Below are positions 15,973 to 24,116 of a DNA stretch of 38,350 nucleotides, piece after piece. The position numbers were made by a program, and so were the translations under genes. Position 1 is the first letter of the stretch, and the number at the start of each line of letters is the position of its first letter. The notes beneath the pieces are model-generated. The model was not told the DNA's origin and made no database searches. It was given only the letters and a program-made list of their open reading frames with translations. This stretch comes from a virus, in IMG/VR virus record IMGVR_UViG_3300033150_002114, positions 1 through 38,350 of that record; one strand, 5' to 3'.

Positions 15973-17501
15973 TAAAACTTCACCTCATCATTAAACATTC
16001 TTGCAGACAAGCGCTCTTCTCCTATATTGTCAAATTCAGTAGTTATTATATCAAATTTACTTAAAGCTATGCCCCACAAACATAACACAAAAGCATCTGC
16101 TTCATCAGGAGATTTTGCTCCTGTTCTTTTCTTATAATCATCTTTGCTCTCAATTTTGAATTTTCCTTTGTTTGTAAATTTATATTTGCGATTACATAAT
16201 TCTGCTATTAATGTGCCTTCATCTTCTATTCTTATCTTTTTATCTTCTAGCATATTCTTTGCATTAAAATATAGTTCTGTTATAATATCATCATATTCAC
16301 TTTCGTGATAAGCTTTTTCTGCAAAGTTAATAGGTATAATATTTACATCTTTATAATTTTCATTATTTGCTATAAACTCAAATAAATTATCTGTTACGCC
16401 CCCGCCTAACCCTGTATCGTCAATAACTATTATTTTAAAATTTTGCTGTGTTATAAGTGCAATAATCTGATTTGTTGTATATACTAAATTTTTCTTTGCA
16501 TATTTTCGCTTATAAATTTGTCTTCCGTTTTCATATCCTATCATTACAGTATAATCTGTACCGTATCGTGCTACATCTACCCCTAAAATTTTGTGTGTCT
16601 TTAAATTCGGTTCTATATATTTACATTTTTCTACTACTGTATAAGAAATAATTGTATCTTCAGCAATTTCAGGAAACTCTCCCAATACACGAGCCTGAAA
16701 AATCGGTGATTCTATACCCCACTCTTCAGCCCTTTCAATTACCCAGCGAACTGTTGTTAAAGACGGATTGACTATTTTCATTTTAGATAATTCACTTGCC
16801 CTAACTGTTTTTTCTAATAATAATAACTCTTTTATATCTTCTAAAGATGTTACATTATTTGCTTTAAAATTCGGGGAATCAAATATTGACATTGTTATTT
16901 TTTTAACATCAGATTTCTGAAACATCTGATAAAAACTTCCCTGTGTTGAAATAGGATTCCCTATTCCTAAAAATCGTACATTTGCTGACGTCATTAATGC
17001 TTCTTTAATTTTCCATAATTTTTCATTCACACCAGCTGCTTCGTCAAAAACTACTAGTAAATTAGGGCTATGAAATCCTGTCAATCTTTTTGCTTCATCT
17101 TCATTTTCAATCTTTGGTGATATTCCGATTGCAAAATGATTATCATCAATTTTTATCTGTGTTGTTAAACATTTACCACCAAGCGGAAATAATGAATTTT
17201 TCCAGCTACTTGTTATTTCTGCCCAGAGGAGTTTTTCTACTTGTATCCACGACGGCGCAGTTGTAAGCACTATAGAAGGAACATGTGTATAAAGAAACCA
17301 CAAAACTACATCTTTTGCACTAAATGTTTTTCCTACTCCATGACAAGACTTAACTATTGTGTTACGATTATCTCGTACGCTTTCAATTATCTCAACTTGT
17401 TTTCCCCATCGTTTTTTTCTATCAAGTATAGTATATAAAAAAAATAACGGCTCTTGCTGGAATCTTTTTATATTTAAATTATTTATTATATTATTTTTCA
17501 T
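15972..17501 (-). CDS. terL: Terminase large subunit
   Basis: 509 aa from the ATG at 17501, which overlaps the small subunit by 11 bases; a longer frame starts with TTG at 17546 but lacks better support. Walker A SCHGVGKTF (52-60) and Walker B LLVVFDEA (about 148-155) mark the packaging ATPase. The C-terminal RNase H-like nuclease is intact: GVDVARYGTDYT (D309), IVIDDTGLGGG (D361/D362), and SPDEADAF (D466/D469). It cuts concatemeric DNA and pumps it into proheads through the portal. Packaging mode is not decided from the sequence. Confidence 0.95.
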   Translation of the reverse strand: MKNNIINNLNIKRFQQEPLFFLYTILDRKKRWGKQVEIIESVRDNRNTIVKSCHGVGKTFSAKDVVLWFLYTHVPSIVLTTAPSWIQVEKLLWAEITSSWKNSLFPLGGKCLTTQIKIDDNHFAIGISPKIENEDEAKRLTGFHSPNLLVVFDEAAGVNEKLWKIKEALMTSANVRFLGIGNPISTQGSFYQMFQKSDVKKITMSIFDSPNFKANNVTSLEDIKELLLLEKTVRASELSKMKIVNPSLTTVRWVIERAEEWGIESPIFQARVLGEFPEIAEDTIISYTVVEKCKYIEPNLKTHKILGVDVARYGTDYTVMIGYENGRQIYKRKYAKKNLVYTTNQIIALITQQNFKIIVIDDTGLGGGVTDNLFEFIANNENYKDVNIIPINFAEKAYHESEYDDIITELYFNAKNMLEDKKIRIEDEGTLIAELCNRKYKFTNKGKFKIESKDDYKKRTGAKSPDEADAFVLCLWGIALSKFDIITTEFDNIGEERLSARMFNDEVKF

Positions 17502-17928
17502 TTTTTTTATTTTCTTCTTGTTGTAACATCTTTTTATACCAATCAATAAAAGTCATTTCTCCAGAATGCTCAATTTTTTCAACATATAGTCCTTGTAGCT
17601 TTCTTATATCTTGTTCTACTACAAGCGCTGTGCGTATATCTTCGTTACGTAGCGCTTGTGAATACAAAAACTCTCTACGTGCAAGCGCTGTTGCTAAATT
17701 CTTTTCTGATTCTTTCTCAAATCGTTTTTGCCATTTTTGCTTTATCTGTGCTATATATTTGTCAACTTGCTTTGATGTTATCTGATAATGTTCCCTACAG
17801 TATTCTACGATTTGTGTATATGATGCTCCTATAAGGAGCATTTTCTCAATCTCTTGTCTGCGTTTTTCTGCTTCAATGTATGTTGCTTTGCGAAATTTTT
17901 TTATTTTAGATTGACTCGTCCCACTCAT
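17491..17928 (-). CDS. terS: Terminase small subunit
   Basis: 145 aa, AGAGGAAAA before the ATG at 17928. An N-terminal helix-turn-helix region (about 22-60, LLIGASYTQIVEYCREHYQI, then SKQVDKYIAQIK) should bind packaging DNA. It is followed by helices RREFLYSQALRNEDIRTALV and VEQDIRKLQGLY, the C-terminal pattern of this terminase small subunit family. It overlaps the large subunit gene and lies immediately upstream of it, the standard order. Confidence 0.85.
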   Translation of the reverse strand: MSGTSQSKIKKFRKATYIEAEKRRQEIEKMLLIGASYTQIVEYCREHYQITSKQVDKYIAQIKQKWQKRFEKESEKNLATALARREFLYSQALRNEDIRTALVVEQDIRKLQGLYVEKIEHSGEMTFIDWYKKMLQQEENKKNEK

Positions 17929-18115
17929 TATTTTCCTCTACCCAAAGAAAAAATTTAATTAAAAAGAAACAAAAATATACAAGAAACAATATCCATTTCA
18001 TCCAATTAAGCGGTGCAAAAATAATTGACAATATTATCAAAAATATAATAAGAATCCATTTTATTAGCTGAATATACCAAACCTTTTTAAATCTATATTT
18101 TAATTTATACTTCAT
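17906..18115 (-). CDS. Small membrane protein
   Basis: 69 aa. The ATG at 18115 overlaps the previous stop (ATGA), and the end overlaps the small terminase start by 23 bases. Two membrane segments are evident: about 17-35 (LIKWILIIFLIILSIIFA) and 38-57 (WMKWILFLVYFCFFLIKFFL), with a basic N-terminus and an acidic tail. Function unknown. A holin-like role is possible, but the endolysin is far away at 34821-35210. Confidence 0.6.
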   Translation of the reverse strand: MKYKLKYRFKKVWYIQLIKWILIIFLIILSIIFAPLNWMKWILFLVYFCFFLIKFFLWVEENNEWDESI

Positions 18116-18393
18116 TTTGGTTCAAATAAAAATATAAAAATTTTATATAATATTACCAAACAAAATATCCATCCAGCTATAATTGCTTTTGTATCTATCT
18201 CGTTAATAGAGTTTGCAATTAAAATGTTTTTCAAAGAATAGAACCCAAGAGTTGGTAAAATTATCCAATACCAACATTTTTTTATCAGTTTATATAACCC
18301 TATTATAATAGCAGTCAGAATTCCATATTTTTTTAGAATTTCAGTGAAATTTTTTTTCTCTATTTCAGACACAATTTTTTTGCTTTTTCTCAT
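18112..18393 (-). CDS. Small membrane protein
   Basis: 93 aa, ATG at 18393 with a GGGGGT site. A basic, charged first 20 residues precede hydrophobic segments near 24-37 (YGILTAIIIGLYKL), 41-60 (WYWIILPTLGFYSLKNILI) and 70-90 (AIIAGWIFCLVILYKIFIFL). I do not recognise a family. It is translationally coupled to the next small membrane protein. Confidence 0.6.
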   Translation of the reverse strand: MRKSKKIVSEIEKKNFTEILKKYGILTAIIIGLYKLIKKCWYWIILPTLGFYSLKNILIANSINEIDTKAIIAGWIFCLVILYKIFIFLFEPK

Positions 18394-18407
18394 ATTTTAC
18401 CCCCAAA

Positions 18408-18542
18408 TTATCTTTTTTTTATCAAAAAAATTGCGCCCAAAGTTGCAATAGCTATTAACAATAGTTTTCCGTGTTTTTTGACAATTTCTTTGATATCTTG
18501 TAAAACTTCTTCAATTTTCTCAAAAAATTCTTCTGTGTTCAT
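18408..18542 (-). CDS. 44-aa single-span membrane protein
   Basis: The ATG at 18542 overlaps the methyltransferase stop (TAATG), and a strong AAGGAGG stands nine bases upstream. The protein has an acidic amphipathic N-terminus (EEFFEKIEEVLQDIKEIV) and a membrane segment near 26-41 (KLLLIAIATLGAIFLI) ending in KKR. The good start signals make a real gene likely. The layout resembles single-span holin-like or anchoring peptides; function unknown. Confidence 0.65.
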   Translation of the reverse strand: MNTEEFFEKIEEVLQDIKEIVKKHGKLLLIAIATLGAIFLIKKR

Positions 18543-19933
18543 TATTGTTTTCCTCCTTCTTTAAAATTTTTTAACTCAAAATAAGCTAGCTTTTCTATTG
18601 CCGAAGATAGCAATGTTAGATTTATTTCTATACATTTTCTTAAATATTTAATTGCTTTCTCGTAGTTTCTGTAATAATAACCCTCTATTATCGCTAAAAA
18701 ATCATAAATTGACTCGTCGCCAGGTTTTCGTATTTTTAAACTTTCAAATATTTCTTTTGCTTTTTGAATATTCTTTGTTACATATTCAGATTCTAATGTT
18801 TGTGGATTGATTCTATCCCATTGCATATATAATAATGCTAATCGGTGCAAAATTTTATAGTGTTCAGGCATTATTTTTAAAGCATCTTTCAAAATCTGTT
18901 CTGATTTCTCAAAATTTTCTACGTTCTCTTTTGCAGATACAAGCATTAAATATGCGTCCGGATATTTAGGATAAACTTTTATCGCTTTCTCTAAATTCTT
19001 GATTTGCTGTTCGTAAGGTAAATTTCTGTTTCCAAACGCAAGATTTATTGCTTCTCTTTGCAAATTTAATATTTTAATAATTTCGTTCGGTTTCTGTTTT
19101 AAATGCTTTGTGTTTGGTTTTTTAGAATTGCTTTTCTGTGCAAGAATTGTATAGCCATACATTTCGTATTTATCTATTTTAACAATTTTAAATCCACATC
19201 TATTTAAAAATATTTCAAAATTTTCTCTATTCCAACAATTCACGTGATTCGGATGATATAAATTTTCAAAATCTGTTGTTTGTTGACCTGATGATTCATC
19301 TAAAATATCAAAAAACACAGGAATTGAAATATATAAATATCCATCATCTTTAAGAAACTGCTTTATTTTTTCTAACTCTTTATCAGGATTCTGAATATGT
19401 TCTAAAACGTGATAATAAGAAATAAAATCAAACTGCTCTGCAAAATCTACAATGTCTTTTGCTACATTTAATCCATATTCGTATTTTGCAAACGCTAAAA
19501 ATTTTTCACAGTATTCTGTAAGATATAAATTGCTACGTGGAGTCATAAGATATTTTGCAACCCAATCCAAAAATTGACCTTGCGCCCCGCCAATGTCTAC
19601 TATTTTAATATTGTCTCCTTCTTTATGATATAATTGCTCTAATATATCTTTTAGAAATGCTTTGTGATATTCATTCTTACGATTGCCTATTATAATATTC
19701 CCGATTGTAATTTTTTGACGTTGCATTTCATATTTTTTCTGGATTAAATTTTCTGGTAAATAATCATAAGTCACAAATCCGCAATTCATACAAATTTTGA
19801 AATTAAAAGGATAATCATAAATCGTTCCTTGATTTTCCCAATATTTTTTGTCTCTTAAATAATCTAAATCTTTCCAATATTCTGTTTCACATACAGGACA
19901 TTTTTTTAGTTCAATTATTTCAATAGTTGACAT
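18542..19933 (-). CDS. Zinc-binding SAM methyltransferase with C-terminal TPR-like repeats
   Basis: 463 aa, ATG at 19933 with AGGAG. Residues 10-52 carry two cysteine pairs (C12/C15, C48/C51) like the N-terminal zinc site of sugar C-methyltransferases. Residues 111-125 hold the SAM motif VDIGGAQGQFL, and YYHVLEHIQNPDKELEKI near 173-190 is a typical motif of class I enzymes. From about 285 to 460 are helical repeats with TPR character (YPKYPDAYLMLVSAKENVE, MPEHYKILHRLALLYMQWD). Placement beside the NeuB-like and sugar-nucleotide genes suggests it methylates a sugar or glycan (inference). Confidence 0.75.
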   Translation of the reverse strand: MSTIEIIELKKCPVCETEYWKDLDYLRDKKYWENQGTIYDYPFNFKICMNCGFVTYDYLPENLIQKKYEMQRQKITIGNIIIGNRKNEYHKAFLKDILEQLYHKEGDNIKIVDIGGAQGQFLDWVAKYLMTPRSNLYLTEYCEKFLAFAKYEYGLNVAKDIVDFAEQFDFISYYHVLEHIQNPDKELEKIKQFLKDDGYLYISIPVFFDILDESSGQQTTDFENLYHPNHVNCWNRENFEIFLNRCGFKIVKIDKYEMYGYTILAQKSNSKKPNTKHLKQKPNEIIKILNLQREAINLAFGNRNLPYEQQIKNLEKAIKVYPKYPDAYLMLVSAKENVENFEKSEQILKDALKIMPEHYKILHRLALLYMQWDRINPQTLESEYVTKNIQKAKEIFESLKIRKPGDESIYDFLAIIEGYYYRNYEKAIKYLRKCIEINLTLLSSAIEKLAYFELKNFKEGGKQ

Positions 19934-19942
19934 TATCTGCTC

Positions 19943-20096
19943 CTATTTTAAAATTTTTAATATTACTAAAATCGCAATAATATTCATTATCACAATAAAA
20001 ACGGTTCCTACTATTTGATATTTGTTCTTTACTCCAGTCAAAACAAAAATTAGTGTCAAAATTCCTAACCAAATACTACTTATTACTGTAAACACT
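19943..20096 (-). pseudogene. Frame-disrupted two-span membrane ORF
   Basis: A GTG at 20096 with an AAGGAT site nine bases upstream begins a hydrophobic peptide (VISSIWLGILTLIFV). At two neighbouring five-base homopolymer runs (20040-20044 and 20046-20050) the frame turns polar. Removing one base there would instead continue as a second hydrophobic segment (VGTVFIVIMNIIAILVIL) and stop at 19943, giving about 50 aa with two membrane spans. As written, an intact but odd 58-residue frame runs to 19920. This could be a true frameshift, programmed slippage or an assembly error. It overlaps the end of the NeuB-like gene. Confidence 0.5.
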
Positions 20097-20798
20097 TCTT
20101 TTTATCCTTTTTAATATTTGCTCTTCTACTCTAATTTTTTTAACCATTTGCGCAAACTCATTAGGTTCAAGTGAGTGTTCTTTGTCAAATACAAGGTTTT
20201 TGCGCTTTAAACAAAAATGTTTTTCTATTACACAAGCTCCCATTTTTACAGCTACTAAACAATCATCATAGCCAATTAGATGTGATGAGTAACCTGCTTT
20301 ACCATATTTCTTTTTTAATTTCAAAATCTCATTTGCTACCATATAAAAGCTCGGGTATTCAGCATCACAAGCAAGAAAAGTAACATTTTTCTGTTTTAAA
20401 AGATAAGACATTTTTTTAGGAAACGCATAGCCTGTTGAAATAAAAATTGGTATTTTCTTATCTACAAACATCAAAATAGCTTCGGTTATATAAATTGCTC
20501 GGGACCCGATTTTAAGAAAATCAAACTGCGGTATTAAATCAAAATCAAATATAGATAATCCAAAATCTATCTTATATCCTTTCTTAATTTTCCATTCATA
20601 TAAGTTATTATATTGTTTCATTGATAACATCATTTTTTCTCTCTTTTTTGCTTCTTTTTTCGGAAAAATGCGATATGGGTCATAATATTGAAACTTCACA
20701 GCATCAGCTCCGCAAATATAAGCTTTCTCAATCAATTCTTTTGCTCGCCTAACACTCCCTAAATGCGCTAATCCTGCTTCTGCTATTATATATACCAA
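20076..20798 (-). CDS. NeuB/PseI/LegI-like nonulosonic acid synthase, short form
   Basis: 240 aa from a TTG at 20798 with GGAG eight bases upstream; an in-frame stop just before it excludes a longer start. Family features: IIAEAGLAHLGS at 4-15, GADAVKFQ at 30-37, LKIGSR at 95-100, STGYA at 121-125, LACDAEYPS at 142-150, GYSSH with H173, IEKHF with H194, and DKEHSLEPNEF at 205-215. Both metal-binding histidines are present. The family condenses PEP with an aldose to make sialic, pseudaminic or legionaminic acid. The C-terminal SAF (antifreeze-like) domain of full-length enzymes (about 340 aa) is absent. Confidence 0.85.
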   Translation of the reverse strand: MVYIIAEAGLAHLGSVRRAKELIEKAYICGADAVKFQYYDPYRIFPKKEAKKREKMMLSMKQYNNLYEWKIKKGYKIDFGLSIFDFDLIPQFDFLKIGSRAIYITEAILMFVDKKIPIFISTGYAFPKKMSYLLKQKNVTFLACDAEYPSFYMVANEILKLKKKYGKAGYSSHLIGYDDCLVAVKMGACVIEKHFCLKRKNLVFDKEHSLEPNEFAQMVKKIRVEEQILKRIKRSVYSNK

Positions 20799-20863
20799 CT
20801 CTACTACTCCATAGTTTTATTTCTGTTCTTAAACTATTCTATTCTCATCTTCTCTAGTCTGCT

Positions 20864-21043
20864 CTACTTTATCTCTTTCACAGGTAAAATTTTCTCAAAT
20901 AACTTACACCCTGCTATACTTTCTATGTTTACATTATATGGCATATCTGCATCAACTTTTTTAACCTCAAATATTTTCACTACCAAATGCAAAAATAGTA
21001 AAATCGCAATGATTATCAAGATAATTTTTGTGTATTTATCCAT
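20864..21043 (-). CDS. Small single-span membrane protein
   Basis: 59 aa from the ATG at 21043, with GAGAGGTAAAG upstream; an in-frame TTG at 21061 is less likely. One membrane segment (about 5-25, TKIILIIIAILLFLHLVVKI) is followed by a charged domain with one Cys. Function unknown. It lies in the sugar-modification block between the NeuB-like gene and the sugar-nucleotide gene. Confidence 0.6.
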   Translation of the reverse strand: MDKYTKIILIIIAILLFLHLVVKIFEVKKVDADMPYNVNIESIAGCKLFEKILPVKEIK

Positions 21044-21050
21044 AACTACT

Positions 21051-21239
21051 TTACCTCTCAAAATATCCTTTTATTATTTTTTTAATAATTTTATAATATA
21101 TTGTCCATATATTTATAACATTATATTTTCCATTGCAAAAAGATATAATTGGAACTAAAAATAATCCTAAAATACCTCTAAATATCAAAATTACTAAATA
21201 GGGAATAAAAAATAATATTCTTGCAATTATTAATTCCAC
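21051..21239 (-). CDS. Small membrane protein
   Basis: 62 aa from a GTG at 21239; the site AAGTGAGGTAAAG is well placed, supporting this start. A long hydrophobic stretch spans residues 4-35 (IIARILFFIPYLVILIFRGI), with a basic C-terminal tail (YKIIKKIIKGYFER). Function unknown. It overlaps the leader of the following small membrane gene. Confidence 0.55.
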   Translation of the reverse strand: MELIIARILFFIPYLVILIFRGILGLFLVPIISFCNGKYNVINIWTIYYKIIKKIIKGYFER

Positions 21240-21250
21240 TATTCTTTACC

Positions 21251-21598
21251 TCACTTCTTTAAAATAGGTATTACAATTATAGGCTTTGTTGCTCTGTTTC
21301 TTAATTTTTTATACCACATCTGAAAATCTATGCTTTTTGTATCTATTCCACGATTTATTTGTAATTCCCGAATTATCGCTGTTTCTTTGCGTTCAATATC
21401 TAAAAGTCTTGGGTCTTCTTTATAGCTTTTTATCATTTTTGTTGAATATTCATTTAAATCTTTTCGTAACTGCGAATATAATTTCTTTTTCACATCGTAT
21501 AGTCCTATCAACAATTTTTTCAGTGTGCTAACAGAAGTCGGTGGTCTAATCGCTTTCACAAATTCATCGTAACTCATTGTTAAAGCAAATTTTGCCAT
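21251..21598 (-). CDS. Helical protein of unknown function
   Basis: 115 aa, ATG at 21598 with only a weak AGAAG site just after the previous stop, suggesting translational coupling. The sequence is basic and helical with a coiled-coil-like middle (LYSQLRKDLNEYSTKMIKSY, then RLLDIERKETAIIRELQI). No motif is recognised. Its place directly after the cytidylyltransferase-glycosyltransferase gene makes a partner role possible but unproven. Confidence 0.6.
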   Translation of the reverse strand: MAKFALTMSYDEFVKAIRPPTSVSTLKKLLIGLYDVKKKLYSQLRKDLNEYSTKMIKSYKEDPRLLDIERKETAIIRELQINRGIDTKSIDFQMWYKKLRNRATKPIIVIPILKK

Positions 21599-21600
21599 TT

Positions 21601-22998
21601 TTATACTTCTACTATTGTTGTTGTAAAATGAGATTTTACAATCTCTTTATTAATAATTGCTGTATTAATTTTCTTTTTTTCTTTTAATCGTTCTTTTTGT
21701 GCTGTTTTTTGTTTTTCGTGCCTTCTATAATTCCAACAAACTTCATCTAAATAACCAATTTTACCTACTTTTGTAAATTGATTATAAAAATAAATCCCGT
21801 CTAAATATTTTACATTTTCTTTATATTTTACTTCATTCACTATTCTTTTATTTAATAACGCACAACCAGGATGCCAAGTATTTTGATGAATTTCTTTTAA
21901 TTTTTTTCCTTCCTTATTAATTATATTATATGCAGTTATTACGCCATCAAGATTTTCTAATTCAATATATTCAACCATTTTCTTAACTCCATTTTTCTTT
22001 AAAATATCATCTGCATCTACTCGCATAATATATTTGCCCTGTACAAATTTTAGTGCTTTATTTGATGAGGCTGTAAGCCCAATATTTTCTTTGTTTCTCA
22101 AAAATTTAATTCGTTTTCTTTTTTCATAATCTCTCTCTTCTAAATCTGATAAATACTCTAAAATTTTTATAACAGAATTATCATCAGAACAATCATCTAT
22201 TATAATATATTCCCAGTCATTAAAATCCTGATTTACTACACTTTTAATCGCATCAATTACAAATTCAGATTGATTATAATTACAAGTAAAAAATGAAACT
22301 TTTGGTAATTTGTTAATATTAAGCAAGTATTTATTCTTTTTTAAAAAATTAATAATATCAAGCGTTCCAAAAGGTTCTTTTAAAGCAGAGAAAATTATGC
22401 GCAATAATAATAAATCTTCAGGATAATCAAGTGTAAGCCTAAAAGAATATTGATATTCAAATGGTGGATAGAATTCTTTTATTTTCATACCTGGCAATTT
22501 TACATAATAAGACACAAATTCAATATCTTTAAATCCTAATTTTTCTGCTTGCAATAAACCTTTCTCTAAAGCAGAAAACTTAATAACTTCACCTGCTATC
22601 CCCTCAGGACATCGTCGCATAAATGTATAATCTTGTTTACCTCGTATATGAAAATCTATCTGCTTTTTTAAAAGTGTATAGTCAATCAAAATATCGTCTG
22701 CTGTGATTCTAACAATATGGTCAAATTTTTTCTGAATAGCAATTTGATATAAACGATGCATCGGTGAGTTGTCTTCTCCACGATAAACTTCTACTCCTTT
22801 ATTTTCTGCTATTTTTTCTAAAATATCATTCTCTGAAGATTGCGGAATAGCTAAAATAATAGGATAATCATCAGATACAAGTAAGTGGTCTAATAAAATT
22901 TCAATTGTTTTTTTACCGTTTATCTCTTGTAAAACTTTACGCTCAAGTCTATAAGAATTTACTCGAGCTGTTATTATTATTCCTATATTATTATTCAT
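21601..22998 (-). CDS. Cytidylyltransferase (SpsF/CMP-NulO synthetase-like) fused to GT2 glycosyltransferase
   Basis: 465 aa, ATG at 22998. Residues 1-215 are a sugar-nucleotide cytidylyltransferase of the SpsF type: IIITARVNSYRLERKVL (7-23), YRGEDNSPMHRLYQIA near 72-87, HIVRITADDILID near 94-106, and LTLDYPEDL near 188-196. Residues 232-440 are a GT-A family 2 glycosyltransferase: VSFFTCNYNQSEFVIDAI, YIIIDDCSDD (264-273), NIGLTASSNKAL, and the DxD motif VDADD (327-331). Activation and transfer of the sugar in one chain would channel a CMP-activated sugar. Which sugar is used is inferred from the NeuB-like neighbour. Confidence 0.85.
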   Translation of the reverse strand: MNNNIGIIITARVNSYRLERKVLQEINGKKTIEILLDHLLVSDDYPIILAIPQSSENDILEKIAENKGVEVYRGEDNSPMHRLYQIAIQKKFDHIVRITADDILIDYTLLKKQIDFHIRGKQDYTFMRRCPEGIAGEVIKFSALEKGLLQAEKLGFKDIEFVSYYVKLPGMKIKEFYPPFEYQYSFRLTLDYPEDLLLLRIIFSALKEPFGTLDIINFLKKNKYLLNINKLPKVSFFTCNYNQSEFVIDAIKSVVNQDFNDWEYIIIDDCSDDNSVIKILEYLSDLEERDYEKRKRIKFLRNKENIGLTASSNKALKFVQGKYIMRVDADDILKKNGVKKMVEYIELENLDGVITAYNIINKEGKKLKEIHQNTWHPGCALLNKRIVNEVKYKENVKYLDGIYFYNQFTKVGKIGYLDEVCWNYRRHEKQKTAQKERLKEKKKINTAIINKEIVKSHFTTTIVEV

Positions 22999-23010
22999 AT
23001 ATAATCTCTA

Positions 23011-24099
23011 TTATATTTTTATATGATTTATAACTAAATTTCCATTAATATCTATGTATATATCTTTCATTAAATGAAAACAAATACCGTTTACTTTAAT
23101 TATTTCTTTTACAGGATTTAAATAACCTTGAATTTCAACAATAGTATCTTTATATTTATATTTTCTACAAAAACATTTATTTGTTTTTCGTATACTTATT
23201 GATGTAAATTCATCATCATTTTCTATTTGAGTAAATACATCATAAAAATAGTCTATTTCTTTACTTTTAGAAAAAAATAATCTTGAATTTTGCATAAAAC
23301 AAAATCTTCTAATCTTAAAATTATTATAAAAATAATTAATATATTCTTTTATTTCTTTAATATTATTCATATCTTCTAAGATAATACACATCATTACTAT
23401 TTTTTTATTATATTTTTTTATAAAATTTTTATCTTTTTTCATATCATAAAAAGTACCACAATATTTTTTTTGAATATCATTTTTATAATGACACTTATTA
23501 ATAAGAATAACATTACATATTTTTAAAATATCTTCACTTTTTTTTAATAATAATCCATTTGTAGAAATTGCCCAAAAATCTACTATATTTAATGGGTTTA
23601 TTGTTTTATATAATAATTTAATAAAATCTATATCTAATGTAGGTTCTCCACCAGCTAACATTATTCCGCATTTTCTATTATTTTTTCTTATTTCATTTAT
23701 TGAATTAATTGTATTAAGAATTCTTTTATTTATATCTATTTCTTCGCGTTTTATTGGGTTAACATCTTTTTGAAAACAATAACTGCAATTAAAGTTGCAT
23801 CTATCTGTAACCATATAGTAAAGTAAAGTAATGTCTCTTAATTCAGAACACGATTCTTTAAAAAAACATTTTCCTTTTATTGAAAATTTGTTACTTATTT
23901 TTGTAGGATTAACTATATTCATTTTGTTAACTATTTCTTTTAAATTTCTTTTTTCTTTTTTTAATTTAGTTATTTCTTCTTCTAATTTTTTATTTTTCTC
24001 TTTAAGATAATCATCTTCTTCTTCACGATGGGGAAGTCTTCCTACCCATTGTGAATATGATTTAGCATCGCTACAGCAATCACACATAGAATTTGCCAT
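23011..24099 (-). CDS. Radical SAM protein with Cys-rich N-terminus and coiled coil
   Basis: 362 aa, very strong AAAGGAGG before the ATG at 24099. The Fe-S motif is C101-N-F-N-C105-S-Y-C108. MLAGGEPTLD near 147-156 is the SAM-binding GGE segment, and AISTNGLLL near 176-184 is typical of the family. Residues 1-25 hold a Cys cluster (C6, C8, C9) and a peptide-like segment (KSYSQWVGRLPHREEEDD). Residues 26-60 form a coiled coil. Later cysteines (FCMQ-type, KCFCRKY) may bind another cluster. The substrate is unknown. Neighbouring genes suggest sugar or glycopeptide modification; a peptide-modifying role is the main alternative because of the unusual N-terminus. Confidence 0.8.
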   Translation of the reverse strand: MANSMCDCCSDAKSYSQWVGRLPHREEEDDYLKEKNKKLEEEITKLKKEKRNLKEIVNKMNIVNPTKISNKFSIKGKCFFKESCSELRDITLLYYMVTDRCNFNCSYCFQKDVNPIKREEIDINKRILNTINSINEIRKNNRKCGIMLAGGEPTLDIDFIKLLYKTINPLNIVDFWAISTNGLLLKKSEDILKICNVILINKCHYKNDIQKKYCGTFYDMKKDKNFIKKYNKKIVMMCIILEDMNNIKEIKEYINYFYNNFKIRRFCFMQNSRLFFSKSKEIDYFYDVFTQIENDDEFTSISIRKTNKCFCRKYKYKDTIVEIQGYLNPVKEIIKVNGICFHLMKDIYIDINGNLVINHIKI

Positions 24100-24116
24100 A
24101 ATAATCCTCCTTTATT

